A stretch of 14,035 nucleotides of DNA from an uncultured Acidimicrobiia bacterium (GCA_905480055.1 CAJQOW010000206.1:1-14035); one strand, 5' to 3'; counted from the first letter of the stretch, positions 7,360 through 14,035 are shown. Program-made: numbers and translations. The notes: generated from the sequence alone by a model not told the origin.

Positions 7360-7572
7360 TCAGGACGGTGAATCGTCGCCCGGCGTCTCGGCAGAAGCTT
7401 CTGCCTTGGTCTCGTCGCCATCCTCGGAGTCGTCACCGCTCAAGCCAGCCTTCAGCTCTTTTGCGGACTCGCCGATCGAACGAGCGAGTTTCGGCAAACG
7501 GGTTGCGCCAAACAACAACAGCACGACCACCAGGATGATCAGAATTTCGGGCCCACCGATGTTTCGAAGCAC
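7360..7572 (-). CDS. tatA: Sec-independent protein translocase subunit TatA
   Basis: Pore-forming subunit of the twin-arginine translocase, 70 residues. One membrane helix (residues 9-21, EILIILVVVLLLF) is followed by the FG hinge (F21-G22) and the amphipathic helix RLPKLARSIGESAKELKAGL (25-44), the standard TatA plan. A polar residue, E9, is in the usual place near the helix start. The last 25 residues are acidic. Upstream in-frame ATGs exist as far as 7809, but they run back into tatC on the same strand and have no TatA-like sequence. The GTG at 7572 is preceded by AAGGAG (7586-7581) with an 8-nt gap, so I use it. It lies 95 nt downstream of tatC, with its own ribosome site, and may be more strongly translated than tatBC, as TatA is usually in excess. 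Confidence 0.9.
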   Translation of the reverse strand: MLRNIGGPEILIILVVVLLLFGATRLPKLARSIGESAKELKAGLSGDDSEDGDETKAEASAETPGDDSPS

Positions 7573-7667
7573 AGTGAGGTCTCCTTGGTGTCCCTCGCTT
7601 GCGCGAAGGGTTTGTCGTCGGTCTGTGGCCCACATGGTACCAGTTGCAAGCGATTCGCTGCCTTCTT

Positions 7668-8381
7668 CTACTTCTTGAGGATGAAGCGAACAGCCAGGAT
7701 CGTTATCTCGTAGAACAGGTACATCGGCACCGAAAGCATCATGAGCGTCAGCGGATCCCCGGTCGGGGTGATGAACGCAGCCACGAGCAGGATGACGACC
7801 ACCGCCCACCGCCTGCCCTTGCGAAGCTGTTCACTGTTGACCGCTCCGAACGCGGCCGCGGCGAAGAGGAACACCGGGAATTCGAACGCGATGCCGAATG
7901 CGAGGAGGAAACGCATCGCAAACCGGAAGTAGAGGTCTGCGCCAATCACCGGTTGGAGGGCATCGCCTCCGAAGTCGAGCAGGAACACCAAGCCTCGGGA
8001 CAATGCCAGATAGCCCACGGTGATCCCGAGCAGGAACAGGGCGACAAAGATTGCCGTCAGCGGGATGGCCCACTTCTTCTCACGACGGGTGAGGGCTGGA
8101 GCCACGAATCGCCAGGTCTGATACAAGATCACCGGAGATGCGAGGATTGCTCCCGTCCAGAGCGAGATCTTCATCACGAGGCTGAACGCCTCCGTGGGCC
8201 GGAAGAAGGCAAGCGAGCTGTCCGGTACTGCTTCGTGATACGGCTCAGCGAGGAACGCCAACACCTGCTCATGGACGATGAATCCGATCACCGACCCGAT
8301 GGCAACGGCGATCGCGACCTTGATCAGCCGGTCTCGTAGCTCACCCAAATGAGAGGCGTAGGTAGCAACCGACTCGCTCAT
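7668..8381 (-). CDS. tatC: Sec-independent protein translocase subunit TatC
   Basis: Core receptor subunit of the twin-arginine translocase, 237 residues, six predicted membrane helices. Conserved landmarks are visible: HLGELRDRL at 11-19 (E14 in the signal-peptide binding site), SPVILYQTWRFVAPALTRREKK at 82-103 with E101 in the conserved loop, FGIAFEFPV at 162-170 with E167 inside the fourth helix, and ITPTGDPLTLMMLSVPMYLFYE at 204-225, the family's P-x-D-P loop leading into the last helices. The ATG start overlaps the tatB stop (ATGA, 8378-8381), so the pair is coupled. TatC with TatB forms the complex that binds folded preproteins carrying an RR signal peptide, and TatA is then recruited. 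Length is near the lower end for actinobacterial TatC, which often has a longer C-terminal tail. Confidence 0.97.
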   Translation of the reverse strand: MSESVATYASHLGELRDRLIKVAIAVAIGSVIGFIVHEQVLAFLAEPYHEAVPDSSLAFFRPTEAFSLVMKISLWTGAILASPVILYQTWRFVAPALTRREKKWAIPLTAIFVALFLLGITVGYLALSRGLVFLLDFGGDALQPVIGADLYFRFAMRFLLAFGIAFEFPVFLFAAAAFGAVNSEQLRKGRRWAVVVILLVAAFITPTGDPLTLMMLSVPMYLFYEITILAVRFILKK

Positions 8382-8833
8382 GTCGAGTCCTGCCCGGCCG
8401 AGTCATCCCGCGCATCCTCATCGTCGGGCACTCGCGATGAGTCGGCCGAGTCACCTCCAACTCCGTCGATCGGATGATCCTCCGTTGACTCCGAATCCGA
8501 GGTCTCAGTGTCGTTCCCGGGCTGGTCTCCCCCATCCGCACGGTCTGTGTCGCCGCGATCCGAGGACTGCGATGATCCTGATCCACCGATCGAGTTGATG
8601 GCTCCGGTGAGGTCGTTGCGTGCGCCGTCGAACTCTCGTTTCAGATCCGCAAGCGGCTGGGTGCCCTCGCCGAGTTCGCCTTCGATCGTCTCGGTGAAGT
8701 CTCGCAACGACTTGCGGGCCCAAGCAATCAACTCGCCTACCTTGCGCGCAAACTCTGGCAGGCGTTTCGGCCCAAAGATGATCAGGATGATCACCAGAAT
8801 CGTGATGATTTCGCCGAAGCTGAGGCTTCCCAT
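8378..8833 (-). CDS. tatB: Sec-independent protein translocase subunit TatB
   Basis: 151 residues from the ATG at 8833. The N-terminus carries a single helix (about 6-20), E8 and the FGP hinge at 20-22 (G21, P22), matching the TatB pattern, followed by the amphipathic helix KRLPEFARKVGELIAWARK (23-41). A second helical segment (about 58-80) matches the longer cytoplasmic region that distinguishes TatB from TatA. Residues 85-151 are a low-complexity tail with about 21 Asp/Glu, 4 Arg and no Lys. The frame remains open upstream to 9031, but that part crosses the divergent sulfatase start and has no TatB-like sequence. No Shine-Dalgarno sequence precedes the ATG; a TACCAT box (8848-8843) ends only 9 nt upstream, so the message may be nearly leaderless. 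It could be called a TatA paralogue, but the order with tatC and the FGP motif favour TatB. Confidence 0.88.
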   Translation of the reverse strand: MGSLSFGEIITILVIILIIFGPKRLPEFARKVGELIAWARKSLRDFTETIEGELGEGTQPLADLKREFDGARNDLTGAINSIGGSGSSQSSDRGDTDRADGGDQPGNDTETSDSESTEDHPIDGVGGDSADSSRVPDDEDARDDSAGQDST

Positions 8834-8842
8834 GGTCCCGCG

Positions 8843-8848
8843 ATGGTA
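8843..8848 (-). promoter_or_regulatory. Possible -10 box of the tatBCA operon
   Basis: TACCAT, read leftward, ends 9 nt before the tatB ATG. No good -35 hexamer is found 16-18 nt upstream. If used, transcription would begin within a few bases of the start codon. The call rests on one hexamer. Confidence 0.3.
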
Positions 8849-8919
8849 GGACCGATTGCGGTGGGGCGGCTCCCGGATCCCCCGTCCACCGCACGGGGAT
8901 TCGAGGTTGCCTGCCGTGA

Positions 8920-8925
8920 TAGATT
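8920..8925 (+). promoter_or_regulatory. Possible -10 box of the sulfatase gene
   Basis: TAGATT (8920-8925), in the context GTGATAGATT, lies 28 nt before the GTG. The -35 position has no convincing match, so this is a suggestion only. The divergent region 8834-8953 contains no other motif I can defend. Confidence 0.3.
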
Positions 8926-8953
8926 CGCGGCATCGTCTCACTAGGGAGTAGTT

Positions 8954-11317
8954 GTGGCACAGGACCCGAACATCGGCCGAGAGATCCTTCCGATTCCGGA
9001 CCTCCCGACACGGGCAACGCCCGCGTTGCATGCGAGCGACGCCTCAGCACCACCGATCGTCCCTCTCCGCCCACCTGCTGATGCTCCGAACGTGTTGATC
9101 GTGCTCATCGACGACATGGGATTCGGAGCCACATCGGCGTTTGGCGGACCGTGCGAGACACCCACGCTCGAGCGACTCGCAGCCGGGGGCCTGTCATACA
9201 ATCGCTTTCATACGACGGCACTGTGCTCTCCCACGAGGCAGGCACTCCTGACAGGCCGGAATCATCACTCGGCAGAGATGGGTTCGGTTGGCGAGGTCGC
9301 GACATCGATGCCAGGCAACACATCCGTGCGTCCCAATACGGTGGCAACGGTTGCAGAGATGCTGCGCATGAACGGATACAGCACGAGTGCGTTCGGCAAG
9401 ATGCATCAAACACCGGTGTGGGAAACCTCGGTGTCAGGACCGTTCGATCGTTGGCCGACAGGGGATGGCTTCGAGAAGTTCTGGGGATTCGTCGCCGGGG
9501 AAACCAATCAGTGGGAGCCGACCCTCTTCGAGGGAACCACCCCAACAGAACCAAGGGCGACGGCTGCCGAGGGGTATCACATCACCGAGGAACAGGTCGA
9601 TCAAGCCATCTCCTGGGTCACCGCGCAGAAGACCATGACGCCAGACAAGCCGTTCTTCATGTACATGTCGTACGGGGCAACGCATGCGCCCCATCACGCT
9701 CCCAAGGAGTGGATCGACAAGTATCGCGGCCGCTTCGATTGCGGCTGGGACACGGTGCGCTCTGAAACGCTTGCCAACCAGATCGAGGCTGGCCTTGTCC
9801 CGGAGGGCACCGAGCTGACGGCGCGACCTCCAGGCGTTGAGGCGTGGGACGATCTCTCAGATGACCAGCGACTGGTGGGTGCTCGGCTCATGGAGGCATA
9901 CGCAGGCTTCGCTGAGCACACCGACTTCCACACGGGTCGCCTCGTCGACGCCCTTGATGAGATCGGCGTCCTCGATGACACCATCGTCATCTACATCGCT
10001 GGCGACAATGGGGCTTCTGCCGAGGGCGGTCTCGACGGAACGTTCAACGAACTCAAGGCGCTCAATGGCGTGCCGGAGACGGTCGACGAGGTGTTGCCGC
10101 ATCTCGATGAGATCGGATCGCCCGAGGCCTTCAACCACTACCCGGTTGGTTGGGCGCACGCCATGAACACCCCGTATCAGTGGACCAAGCAGGTGGCCTC
10201 GCACTTCGGGGGTACTCGCAACGGGATGGTGATGCATTGGACGAATGGCATCGACGCCAAGGGTGAGATCCGCGAGCAGTTCCATCACGTCATCGACATC
10301 GCCCCGACGCTGTTGGAGGCAGCTGGGCTGCCGCAGCCGTATTCGGTGAACGGCATCGCGCAGAAGCCGATCGAGGGTGTCGCAATGAACTACACCTTCG
10401 ACGATCCCGAAGCAGAGGACCGCCACACCACGCAGTACTTCGAGATGTTCGGAAACCGAGGGATCTACCACAACGGGTGGACAGCCGTGACCAAACACCG
10501 GACGCCGTGGGAAATGGGCGCAGGAGCAACCGTTCCCAACCTTGCGGACGATGTATGGGAGCTCTACGACACCACCGTCGATTGGGCGCAGAACAACGAT
10601 CTGTCCAAGGACATGCCGGACAAGCTTGCAGATCTGCAACAGCTCTTCCTCCTCGAGGCGGCGAGGTACAACGTCTTCCCCATCGACGACCGCACCGGTG
10701 AGCGGTTCAATGCGACGATCGCTGGACGGCCGGAGTTGCAGCAGGGGCGCAAGTCGATGCGGTTCGGGCCCGGTATGACCCACCTGACGGAGAACACCGT
10801 CCTCAACGTGAAGAACCGCTCCCACACGATCACGGCGCAGTTCGAGGTCCCGGCCGAAGGAGCAGACGGCGTGCTCGTGGCCCAGGGCGGACGCTTCGCA
10901 GGATGGGCGCTGTACGTGACGGAAGGGCGGATTGCCTACTGCCACAACTGGTTCAACTCGGAGCTCTACTACGTGAAGGCACCTGACGCCCTCCCCGAAG
11001 GTCCGGTGACGGTGCAGTATCAGTTCGACTTCGATGGCGGAGCGCCCGGTGCTGGAGGCACAGGCACGCTCCTCGTTGATGGGGCCGTTGTTGCGGAGGG
11101 CCGAATCGGGAAGACCGTTCCGTTCGTCTTCTCAGCAGACGAAACCATGGACATCGGGTTCGACACGGCATCGCCTGTCACGCCCGACTATCCCGCGGGC
11201 GATGGGAACAAGTTCACGGGCGACCTCGCATGGGTGCAGATCGAACTCGAGGACGACGACGTGAGTCATCTCGAGTCGCCCGAAGCGACCTACCACCGCA
11301 TTCTGGCTCGCCAGTAG
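8954..11317 (+). CDS. Type I arylsulfatase (Cys-type, AtsA-like), apparently cytoplasmic
   Basis: Sulfate ester hydrolase of 787 residues in the alkaline phosphatase superfamily. The signature CSPTRQALLTG is at 91-101; C91 would be converted to formylglycine by a separate enzyme not in this window. Expected metal ligands are D53-D54 (VLIDDMG) and D351-N352 (AGDNGAS); further active-site candidates are R95, K149, H151, H244 and K412. The catalytic domain runs to about 600, followed by a beta-rich C-terminal domain (about 625-780) of the concanavalin-like kind found in large actinobacterial arylsulfatases. The length resembles mycobacterial AtsA. The GTG start follows AGGGAG (8943-8948) with a 5-nt gap. 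There is no hydrophobic signal and no twin arginine at the N-terminus, so it should stay in the cytoplasm despite the neighbouring tat operon. Natural substrate unknown. Confidence 0.95.
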   Translation: MAQDPNIGREILPIPDLPTRATPALHASDASAPPIVPLRPPADAPNVLIVLIDDMGFGATSAFGGPCETPTLERLAAGGLSYNRFHTTALCSPTRQALLTGRNHHSAEMGSVGEVATSMPGNTSVRPNTVATVAEMLRMNGYSTSAFGKMHQTPVWETSVSGPFDRWPTGDGFEKFWGFVAGETNQWEPTLFEGTTPTEPRATAAEGYHITEEQVDQAISWVTAQKTMTPDKPFFMYMSYGATHAPHHAPKEWIDKYRGRFDCGWDTVRSETLANQIEAGLVPEGTELTARPPGVEAWDDLSDDQRLVGARLMEAYAGFAEHTDFHTGRLVDALDEIGVLDDTIVIYIAGDNGASAEGGLDGTFNELKALNGVPETVDEVLPHLDEIGSPEAFNHYPVGWAHAMNTPYQWTKQVASHFGGTRNGMVMHWTNGIDAKGEIREQFHHVIDIAPTLLEAAGLPQPYSVNGIAQKPIEGVAMNYTFDDPEAEDRHTTQYFEMFGNRGIYHNGWTAVTKHRTPWEMGAGATVPNLADDVWELYDTTVDWAQNNDLSKDMPDKLADLQQLFLLEAARYNVFPIDDRTGERFNATIAGRPELQQGRKSMRFGPGMTHLTENTVLNVKNRSHTITAQFEVPAEGADGVLVAQGGRFAGWALYVTEGRIAYCHNWFNSELYYVKAPDALPEGPVTVQYQFDFDGGAPGAGGTGTLLVDGAVVAEGRIGKTVPFVFSADETMDIGFDTASPVTPDYPAGDGNKFTGDLAWVQIELEDDDVSHLESPEATYHRILARQ

Positions 11318-11350
11318 CCGGGGGGCTTCCCTAACGGCCCACTGAATGCA

Positions 11351-11380
11351 GAGGGGGACCGGCTACGCGCCGGCCCCCTC
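11351..11380 (+). terminator. Hairpin terminator of the sulfatase gene
   Basis: GAGGGGGACCGGC (11351-11363) pairs with GCCGGCCCCCTC (11369-11380) around a 5-nt loop, with one bulged A at 11358. It is 33 nt after the stop codon. The downstream sequence GCTATT is only weakly T-rich, so this is a GC-strong, U-poor terminator typical of high-GC actinobacteria. The rest of 11381-11461 holds nothing recognisable. Confidence 0.75.
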
Positions 11381-11461
11381 GCTATTCACCCGATCAGCTC
11401 GGCCCATTCGTCGATTGAGCTCAGGGAGATCAATCTCGTGTCCAGGCTGAGATCGCGTCGT

Positions 11462-11722
11462 TCACTCCTTGTCGAGTGCCTCGAGAATTCGGTCGGTGTT
11501 CTCACGGATTGCCGCGATGTTGTTGAACAGCGCTACCGGGGGAAAGTCCTCGGGCATGGACTCCATGTTCGCCGCCATCTTGGCGAACATCTCCTCGCGT
11601 TTCGCCGCTTTCGCCGCCTCACGCTCCTCAGGCGTACCGGTCGGTTGTGCGTTCTTGGCTGCGGCAACAGCAGCGACGACAAGCGCCCCTGCGACCAAGC
11701 CTCCGACGACTGCCTTCTTCAT
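11462..11722 (-). CDS. Small membrane-anchored or secreted helical protein, function unknown
   Basis: 86 residues from the ATG at 11722, which has AAAGGGG with a 6-nt gap in front of it. An earlier in-frame ATG at 11779 would place the start inside a stable hairpin and lacks a ribosome site. The N-terminus MKK plus a hydrophobic Ala/Val/Gly stretch (4-22) looks like a signal peptide or anchor; cleavage after A22 is conceivable. Residues 29-50 are a charged Ala/Glu/Lys helix, possibly a coiled coil, followed by MPEDFPPVALFNNI and a final helix to the C-terminus. I do not recognise the family. It is transcribed away from the NTF2-like gene and could share a control region with it. A role at the membrane surface is inference from the anchor only. 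Confidence 0.75.
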   Translation of the reverse strand: MKKAVVGGLVAGALVVAAVAAAKNAQPTGTPEEREAAKAAKREEMFAKMAANMESMPEDFPPVALFNNIAAIRENTDRILEALDKE

Positions 11723-11734
11723 GACAAACCCCTT

Positions 11735-11766
11735 TGCGGTTGGCGAGATCGCCAGCGCCAACCGCA
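11735..11766 (-). repeat. Perfect 11-bp inverted repeat in the leader of the small-protein gene
   Basis: TGCGGTTGGCG (11735-11745) and CGCCAACCGCA (11756-11766) are exact inverted copies with a 10-nt loop. A second perfect repeat, TGGCGA-GA-TCGCCA (11741-11754), shares part of the first arm, so two mutually exclusive hairpins are possible. In the leftward transcript the long stem ends directly at the AAAGGGG ribosome site. It could stabilise the message, set ribosome access, or act as an operator in DNA. Confidence 0.6.
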
Positions 11767-11794
11767 GAGCGGCGAACACCGACGTATTGATCCA

Positions 11795-11824
11795 AACGTA
11801 CCACCAGCGGGAGGCTCTGGGTCA
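11795..11824 (-). promoter_or_regulatory. Candidate promoter of the small-protein gene
   Basis: Read leftward, TGACCC (11824-11819) and TACGTT (11800-11795) are 18 nt apart. Both are moderate matches. Transcripts from here would include the whole inverted repeat at 11766-11735 as a leader of about 65-70 nt. Confidence 0.35.
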
Positions 11825-11834
11825 GTCGAGGACT

Positions 11835-11871
11835 GCTCCGACTCGGAGCCACGGCCCTTGGGCGGTACCCT
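11835..11871 (+). promoter_or_regulatory. Candidate promoter/operator of the NTF2-like gene
   Basis: TACCCT (11866-11871) in the context GCGGTACCCTG is a plausible -10 box, about 76 nt before the ATG. The -35 position is occupied by a palindrome, GCTCCG-ACT-CGGAGC (11835-11849), instead of a consensus hexamer. This fits an activator or repressor site, but the evidence is only the symmetry and the spacing. Confidence 0.35.
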
Positions 11872-11947
11872 GTCCGGTGCCAACCGCTAGCCGCAACGCT
11901 TCCACCCGGCCTGATCGTCGGTTGTCTCTTCACGAAAGAAGGTTGAG

Positions 11948-12451
11948 ATGGTCATTCCAACCCTGCTCACGCTGGGCTACAAGAAGTTCTTCGGTAAGAA
12001 GAAGGAGAACGACGACGGATCGATCGGGGATCATCCTGCCGTGCGTTTTCTCTTCTACACGTGGACGACCGGGGACACCGACGAAACCGAGGAGATGGTC
12101 GCCCCCGACTTCAGGGGGTACGCCAATGGCTATCCCATCTTCGAACCCGAGGACGGAAACGGTCCGGAGCAGTTCAACAAGAACATCGAATACTGGCGCA
12201 AGGCGGTGTCGGGCCTGGACGTCGACCTCTACGACGAGCTCGCCGAGAAGCGAGTGAACAAGACCGACCAGATCGCCATCCGGTTCGTGTTCACAGGGTC
12301 GATGCTTCATCCCGACGGTGAGGAACTGTTTGAGACGGAGGCCGCCGCCTTCCTGACCGTTGTGGACAAGCAGCTCGCCGAATGGCGGATCGTCGTCGAC
12401 GAGGGCTTCTTCGAACACCTTCGGGAGACCATGGGCCTACCCGCGGCCTGA
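11948..12451 (+). CDS. NTF2/SnoaL-like fold protein
   Basis: 167 residues, soluble. After a short lysine-rich N-terminal helix (1-20) the sequence follows the SnoaL/ester-cyclase pattern: a helical start around AVRFLFYTWTTGD (31-43), MVAPDFRGYANG (50-61), a helix with EYWRKAVSGLDV (80-91), the strand KTDQIAIRFVFTGSM (105-119), and the closing FLTVVDKQLAEWRIVVDEGFFEHL (about 135-158). NTF2-fold members include cyclases, dehydratases, isomerases and non-enzymatic binding proteins, so the fold does not fix the role. The ATG is preceded by GAAAGAAGG with a 6-nt gap. It stands alone, divergent from the small membrane protein and convergent with the GAP-family gene (35-nt gap). The lysine cluster KKFFGKKK (12-19) could touch membrane or nucleic acid, which is speculation. 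Confidence 0.75.
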   Translation: MVIPTLLTLGYKKFFGKKKENDDGSIGDHPAVRFLFYTWTTGDTDETEEMVAPDFRGYANGYPIFEPEDGNGPEQFNKNIEYWRKAVSGLDVDLYDELAEKRVNKTDQIAIRFVFTGSMLHPDGEELFETEAAAFLTVVDKQLAEWRIVVDEGFFEHLRETMGLPAA

Positions 12452-12486
12452 CCAGGACCCCAGCCCTCCGGTGGATGCGGTCGAGC

Positions 12487-13167
12487 TCAGCTCGCCAACT
12501 CGAGGAAGCCCTTGACGAGGAACACAACACCGAAGAAGCAGAACAGCCCGATCGCTGTTGCCCTGAGATGGTTCTTGATCCAGCCGAATGCCACATCCAG
12601 TGCCGCGCTCACGGTGTCGCGCGCCACGGCATAGCCGGCAATGATTACCAAGTACGCAAGCTGCACCAGCACAGCGAAGGCCACGTAGTTCGCGAGGCTG
12701 GCAAGGACTGATAGTTGGGCGGTGAAGATCACCGCCACAGCCGTGAGCACGAACACCCACTGCTTGGGACTTGCAAAGATCCAACCGAATCCGATCTTGA
12801 AAGCACCCGATGGGTCCACATGCTCGAGTTTCTCGAGCGCTGACGCGAGAGAACCCCCACCGGATACAGGGGCCGCCGCAATCTTGTACGCACCAACGAG
12901 AAGGACCACGCCGCCAACGACGAACAGCGTCCCAACGACGGTCGCAAGGTCGTCGGATCGGTCCGCTGCGGTGAGGCCGACGACGTTCATGCCAATCGCG
13001 AGGGCCACGCCCTGGACAGTCATGGCTGCAAGCATTCCCACGACGTAACTGAACGCCGTCGTCATGCTCCGGGGCGTGACCAGGAGCAGAATCACAGCGA
13101 GAGTGCGGGCAGGCGAGATCATCATCGCGAAAAGCACGGGCAGAAGGTCGAGCCACATGTCACCCAT
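12487..13167 (-). CDS. GAP-family six-helix membrane protein
   Basis: 226 residues from the ATG at 13167. Six predicted helices lie at about 6-29, 38-60, 75-95, 126-150, 158-181 and 203-221. Helix 1 with the SPARTLAVILLLVTPR segment (18-33) and the ASPKQWVFVLTAVAV segment (132-146) match the GAP/Sap family (PF11139), in which mycobacterial members help move glycopeptidolipids to the cell surface; other members have no known substrate. The family is related in layout to LysE-type exporters. An ATG three codons downstream (13158) is also possible, and upstream in-frame codons to 13236 are Arg-rich and unlikely. A GAGGA sequence lies about 10 nt before 13167. It is 90 nt downstream of the symporter gene on the same strand, so co-transcription is possible. 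Its stop is enclosed in a small CGAGC/GCTCG repeat (12482-12494), too weak to call a terminator. Confidence 0.85.
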   Translation of the reverse strand: MGDMWLDLLPVLFAMMISPARTLAVILLLVTPRSMTTAFSYVVGMLAAMTVQGVALAIGMNVVGLTAADRSDDLATVVGTLFVVGGVVLLVGAYKIAAAPVSGGGSLASALEKLEHVDPSGAFKIGFGWIFASPKQWVFVLTAVAVIFTAQLSVLASLANYVAFAVLVQLAYLVIIAGYAVARDTVSAALDVAFGWIKNHLRATAIGLFCFFGVVFLVKGFLELAS

Positions 13168-13257
13168 CCCGATGTTGTCCTCGCATGTTCGACCAGCCGC
13201 TGGAACAGCAGGATACCCACGCCGTCGCCGCCCCACGTAGTCGTCGACCTCCCGGTT

Positions 13258-14035
13258 CTAGCTGGGTCCCGCACCCCCGTTGTCCTCCGCACCGGCACGG
13301 TCATGGGCCAGGTGCATGAAGTGGTCAACGTCGCCAACGTCATGGGTGACCAAGCTCGTGCCGATCGCAGCTACGAAAGCCGCAGGCACGCCGTAGAGCG
13401 CCGGATTGCCCAGCACCGGCAGGAACAGGAAGTGGTCGACCTCGAGGAATCTGAGCGTCGTGAACAGCAGCGAAACGCTGAGACCGACCACGAAACCTGC
13501 GATCACACCCTGTCTCGTGAATCGCGTCCACCACACCGTCAGCAGCAGCACCGGTGCGAAAGTGCTCGCAGCGATGCCGAACGCCATGCCAACGAGCTGG
13601 GCGACGTTCTCCTCCTTGAGCCAGATCGCCATCAACACAGCGATGATGGTCAGCACAATGCCAGCACCTCGGGCGACCATCAGCCGCTGGCGCTCCGAGG
13701 ACTGGGGTCGAAGCAGGACGGTGTAGCCGTCGTGTGCAACCGTCGTGGTCATCTGGATGAGGAGACCCACGGCCGAGCTCAGGATCGCCGCCATGGCTCC
13801 CGCAAGCACGATGCCCAGGAGTACGTCGCCACCGAGCGAGCCGCGGCCCCCGAGCAACGCCCCCAGTTCTGCAACCGCAGTGTTGGTGGCCTTGCCGATC
13901 TCGCCCTGGTTGATGAGATCGGTGAGCAACGGATAGAGCAGCATCATTGCTGCGAGGCCCACGAACAGGGTCATCGTGTAGAAGATGGCAAGGCTGACAA
14001 TTGTGAACTCGGTCGACTTCCGTGCCGCGGCCGCG
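13258..14035 (-). CDS. ActP-like sodium:solute symporter, C-terminal part (5' end outside window)
   Basis: About 258 residues are visible; the frame is open through the last base of the window (reading ARKSTEFTIVSLAIFYTM before the ATG at 13974), so the start lies outside. Six or seven hydrophobic helices are present. Characteristic stretches are GIVLAGAMAAILSSAVGLLIQ followed by TTTVAHDGY, which matches the conserved transmembrane segment with the AHD of cation/acetate symporters, and LVGMAFGIAASTFAPVLLL with WWTRFTRQGVIAGFVVGL. This is the SSS family, most similar in my judgement to ActP. It would import a small monocarboxylate with Na+. The C-terminal tail is hydrophilic and includes HDVGDVDHFMHLAHD. 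No DUF485 partner gene follows; in many genomes one lies upstream of actP, which cannot be checked here. Confidence 0.9.
   Translation of the reverse strand, partial: AAAARKSTEFTIVSLAIFYTMTLFVGLAAMMLLYPLLTDLINQGEIGKATNTAVAELGALLGGRGSLGGDVLLGIVLAGAMAAILSSAVGLLIQMTTTVAHDGYTVLLRPQSSERQRLMVARGAGIVLTIIAVLMAIWLKEENVAQLVGMAFGIAASTFAPVLLLTVWWTRFTRQGVIAGFVVGLSVSLLFTTLRFLEVDHFLFLPVLGNPALYGVPAAFVAAIGTSLVTHDVGDVDHFMHLAHDRAGAEDNGGAGPS

Noticed and set aside
7360..7809. TatA starting at the ATG at 7809 (149 residues)
   Set aside because: The extra 79 residues are translated out of frame from the tatC 3' end and the tatC-tatA gap. The GTG at 7572 has AAGGAG at proper spacing and gives a normal-length TatA.
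9857..10945. Open frame of 362 codons opposite the sulfatase
   Set aside because: Sulfatase coding sequence explains this stretch; the antisense translation is Val/Arg/His-rich with no recognisable fold or ribosome site.
1..14035. Mobile element, phage, defence system, CRISPR array, tRNA or rRNA
   Set aside because: No transposase, integrase, nuclease, methyltransferase or toxin-antitoxin pair is encoded, no regularly spaced direct repeats are visible, and no tRNA-like cloverleaf was found by eye. The window does not look like a defence or mobile island.

Overview
The window looks like a chromosomal segment of a high-GC actinobacterium (GC roughly 60-63% by eye). The support is the gene content: a GAP-family membrane protein, a DUF7144 membrane protein, a large mycobacterial-type arylsulfatase, an ECF42-type sigma factor paired with a DGPF/YCII protein, frequent GTG starts and Shine-Dalgarno sites of the AGGAG/GAGG type. 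Similar sets occur in uncultured Acidimicrobiia, but the order cannot be fixed from 14 kb. I see no phage, insertion sequence, CRISPR array, tRNA or rRNA. It reads as ordinary core/accessory chromosome.

Layout. 1-1563 (+): 3' end of a large AAA-ATPase/TPR signalling protein cut by the window edge. 1588-4834 (-): a tightly overlapping operon tetR - ABC ATPase - internally duplicated ABC-2 permease, read leftward from a promoter near 4865-4893 that contains two palindromes. 5036-6650 (+): a YCII/DGPF protein and an ECF42-type sigma factor with a long C-terminal extension, 4 nt apart. 6776-7174 (+): small four-helix membrane protein, followed by a very strong hairpin terminator at 7223-7250 that sits between convergent genes. 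7360-8833 (-): a complete twin-arginine translocase operon in the order tatB-tatC-tatA. 8954-11317 (+): a 787-residue Cys-type arylsulfatase divergent from tat, ended by a hairpin terminator. 11462-11722 (-): an 86-residue membrane-anchored small protein with a structured leader, divergent from an NTF2/SnoaL-like gene at 11948-12451 (+). 12487-13167 (-): GAP-family six-helix membrane protein. 13258-14035 (-): C-terminal part of an ActP-like sodium:solute symporter that continues past the window edge.

How the genes fit together. The tetR-ABC operon has the form of a self-regulated small-molecule exporter. The YCII-sigma pair is a known regulatory partnership. TatB, TatC and TatA together make a full Tat export machine. 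The adjacent sulfatase has no signal peptide, so it is probably not a Tat client. I do not see a convincing new multi-gene system. The most interesting signals are local: the operator-bearing tetR promoter, the 11-bp inverted repeat in the leader of the 86-residue protein, and the exact 290-residue duplication in the permease.
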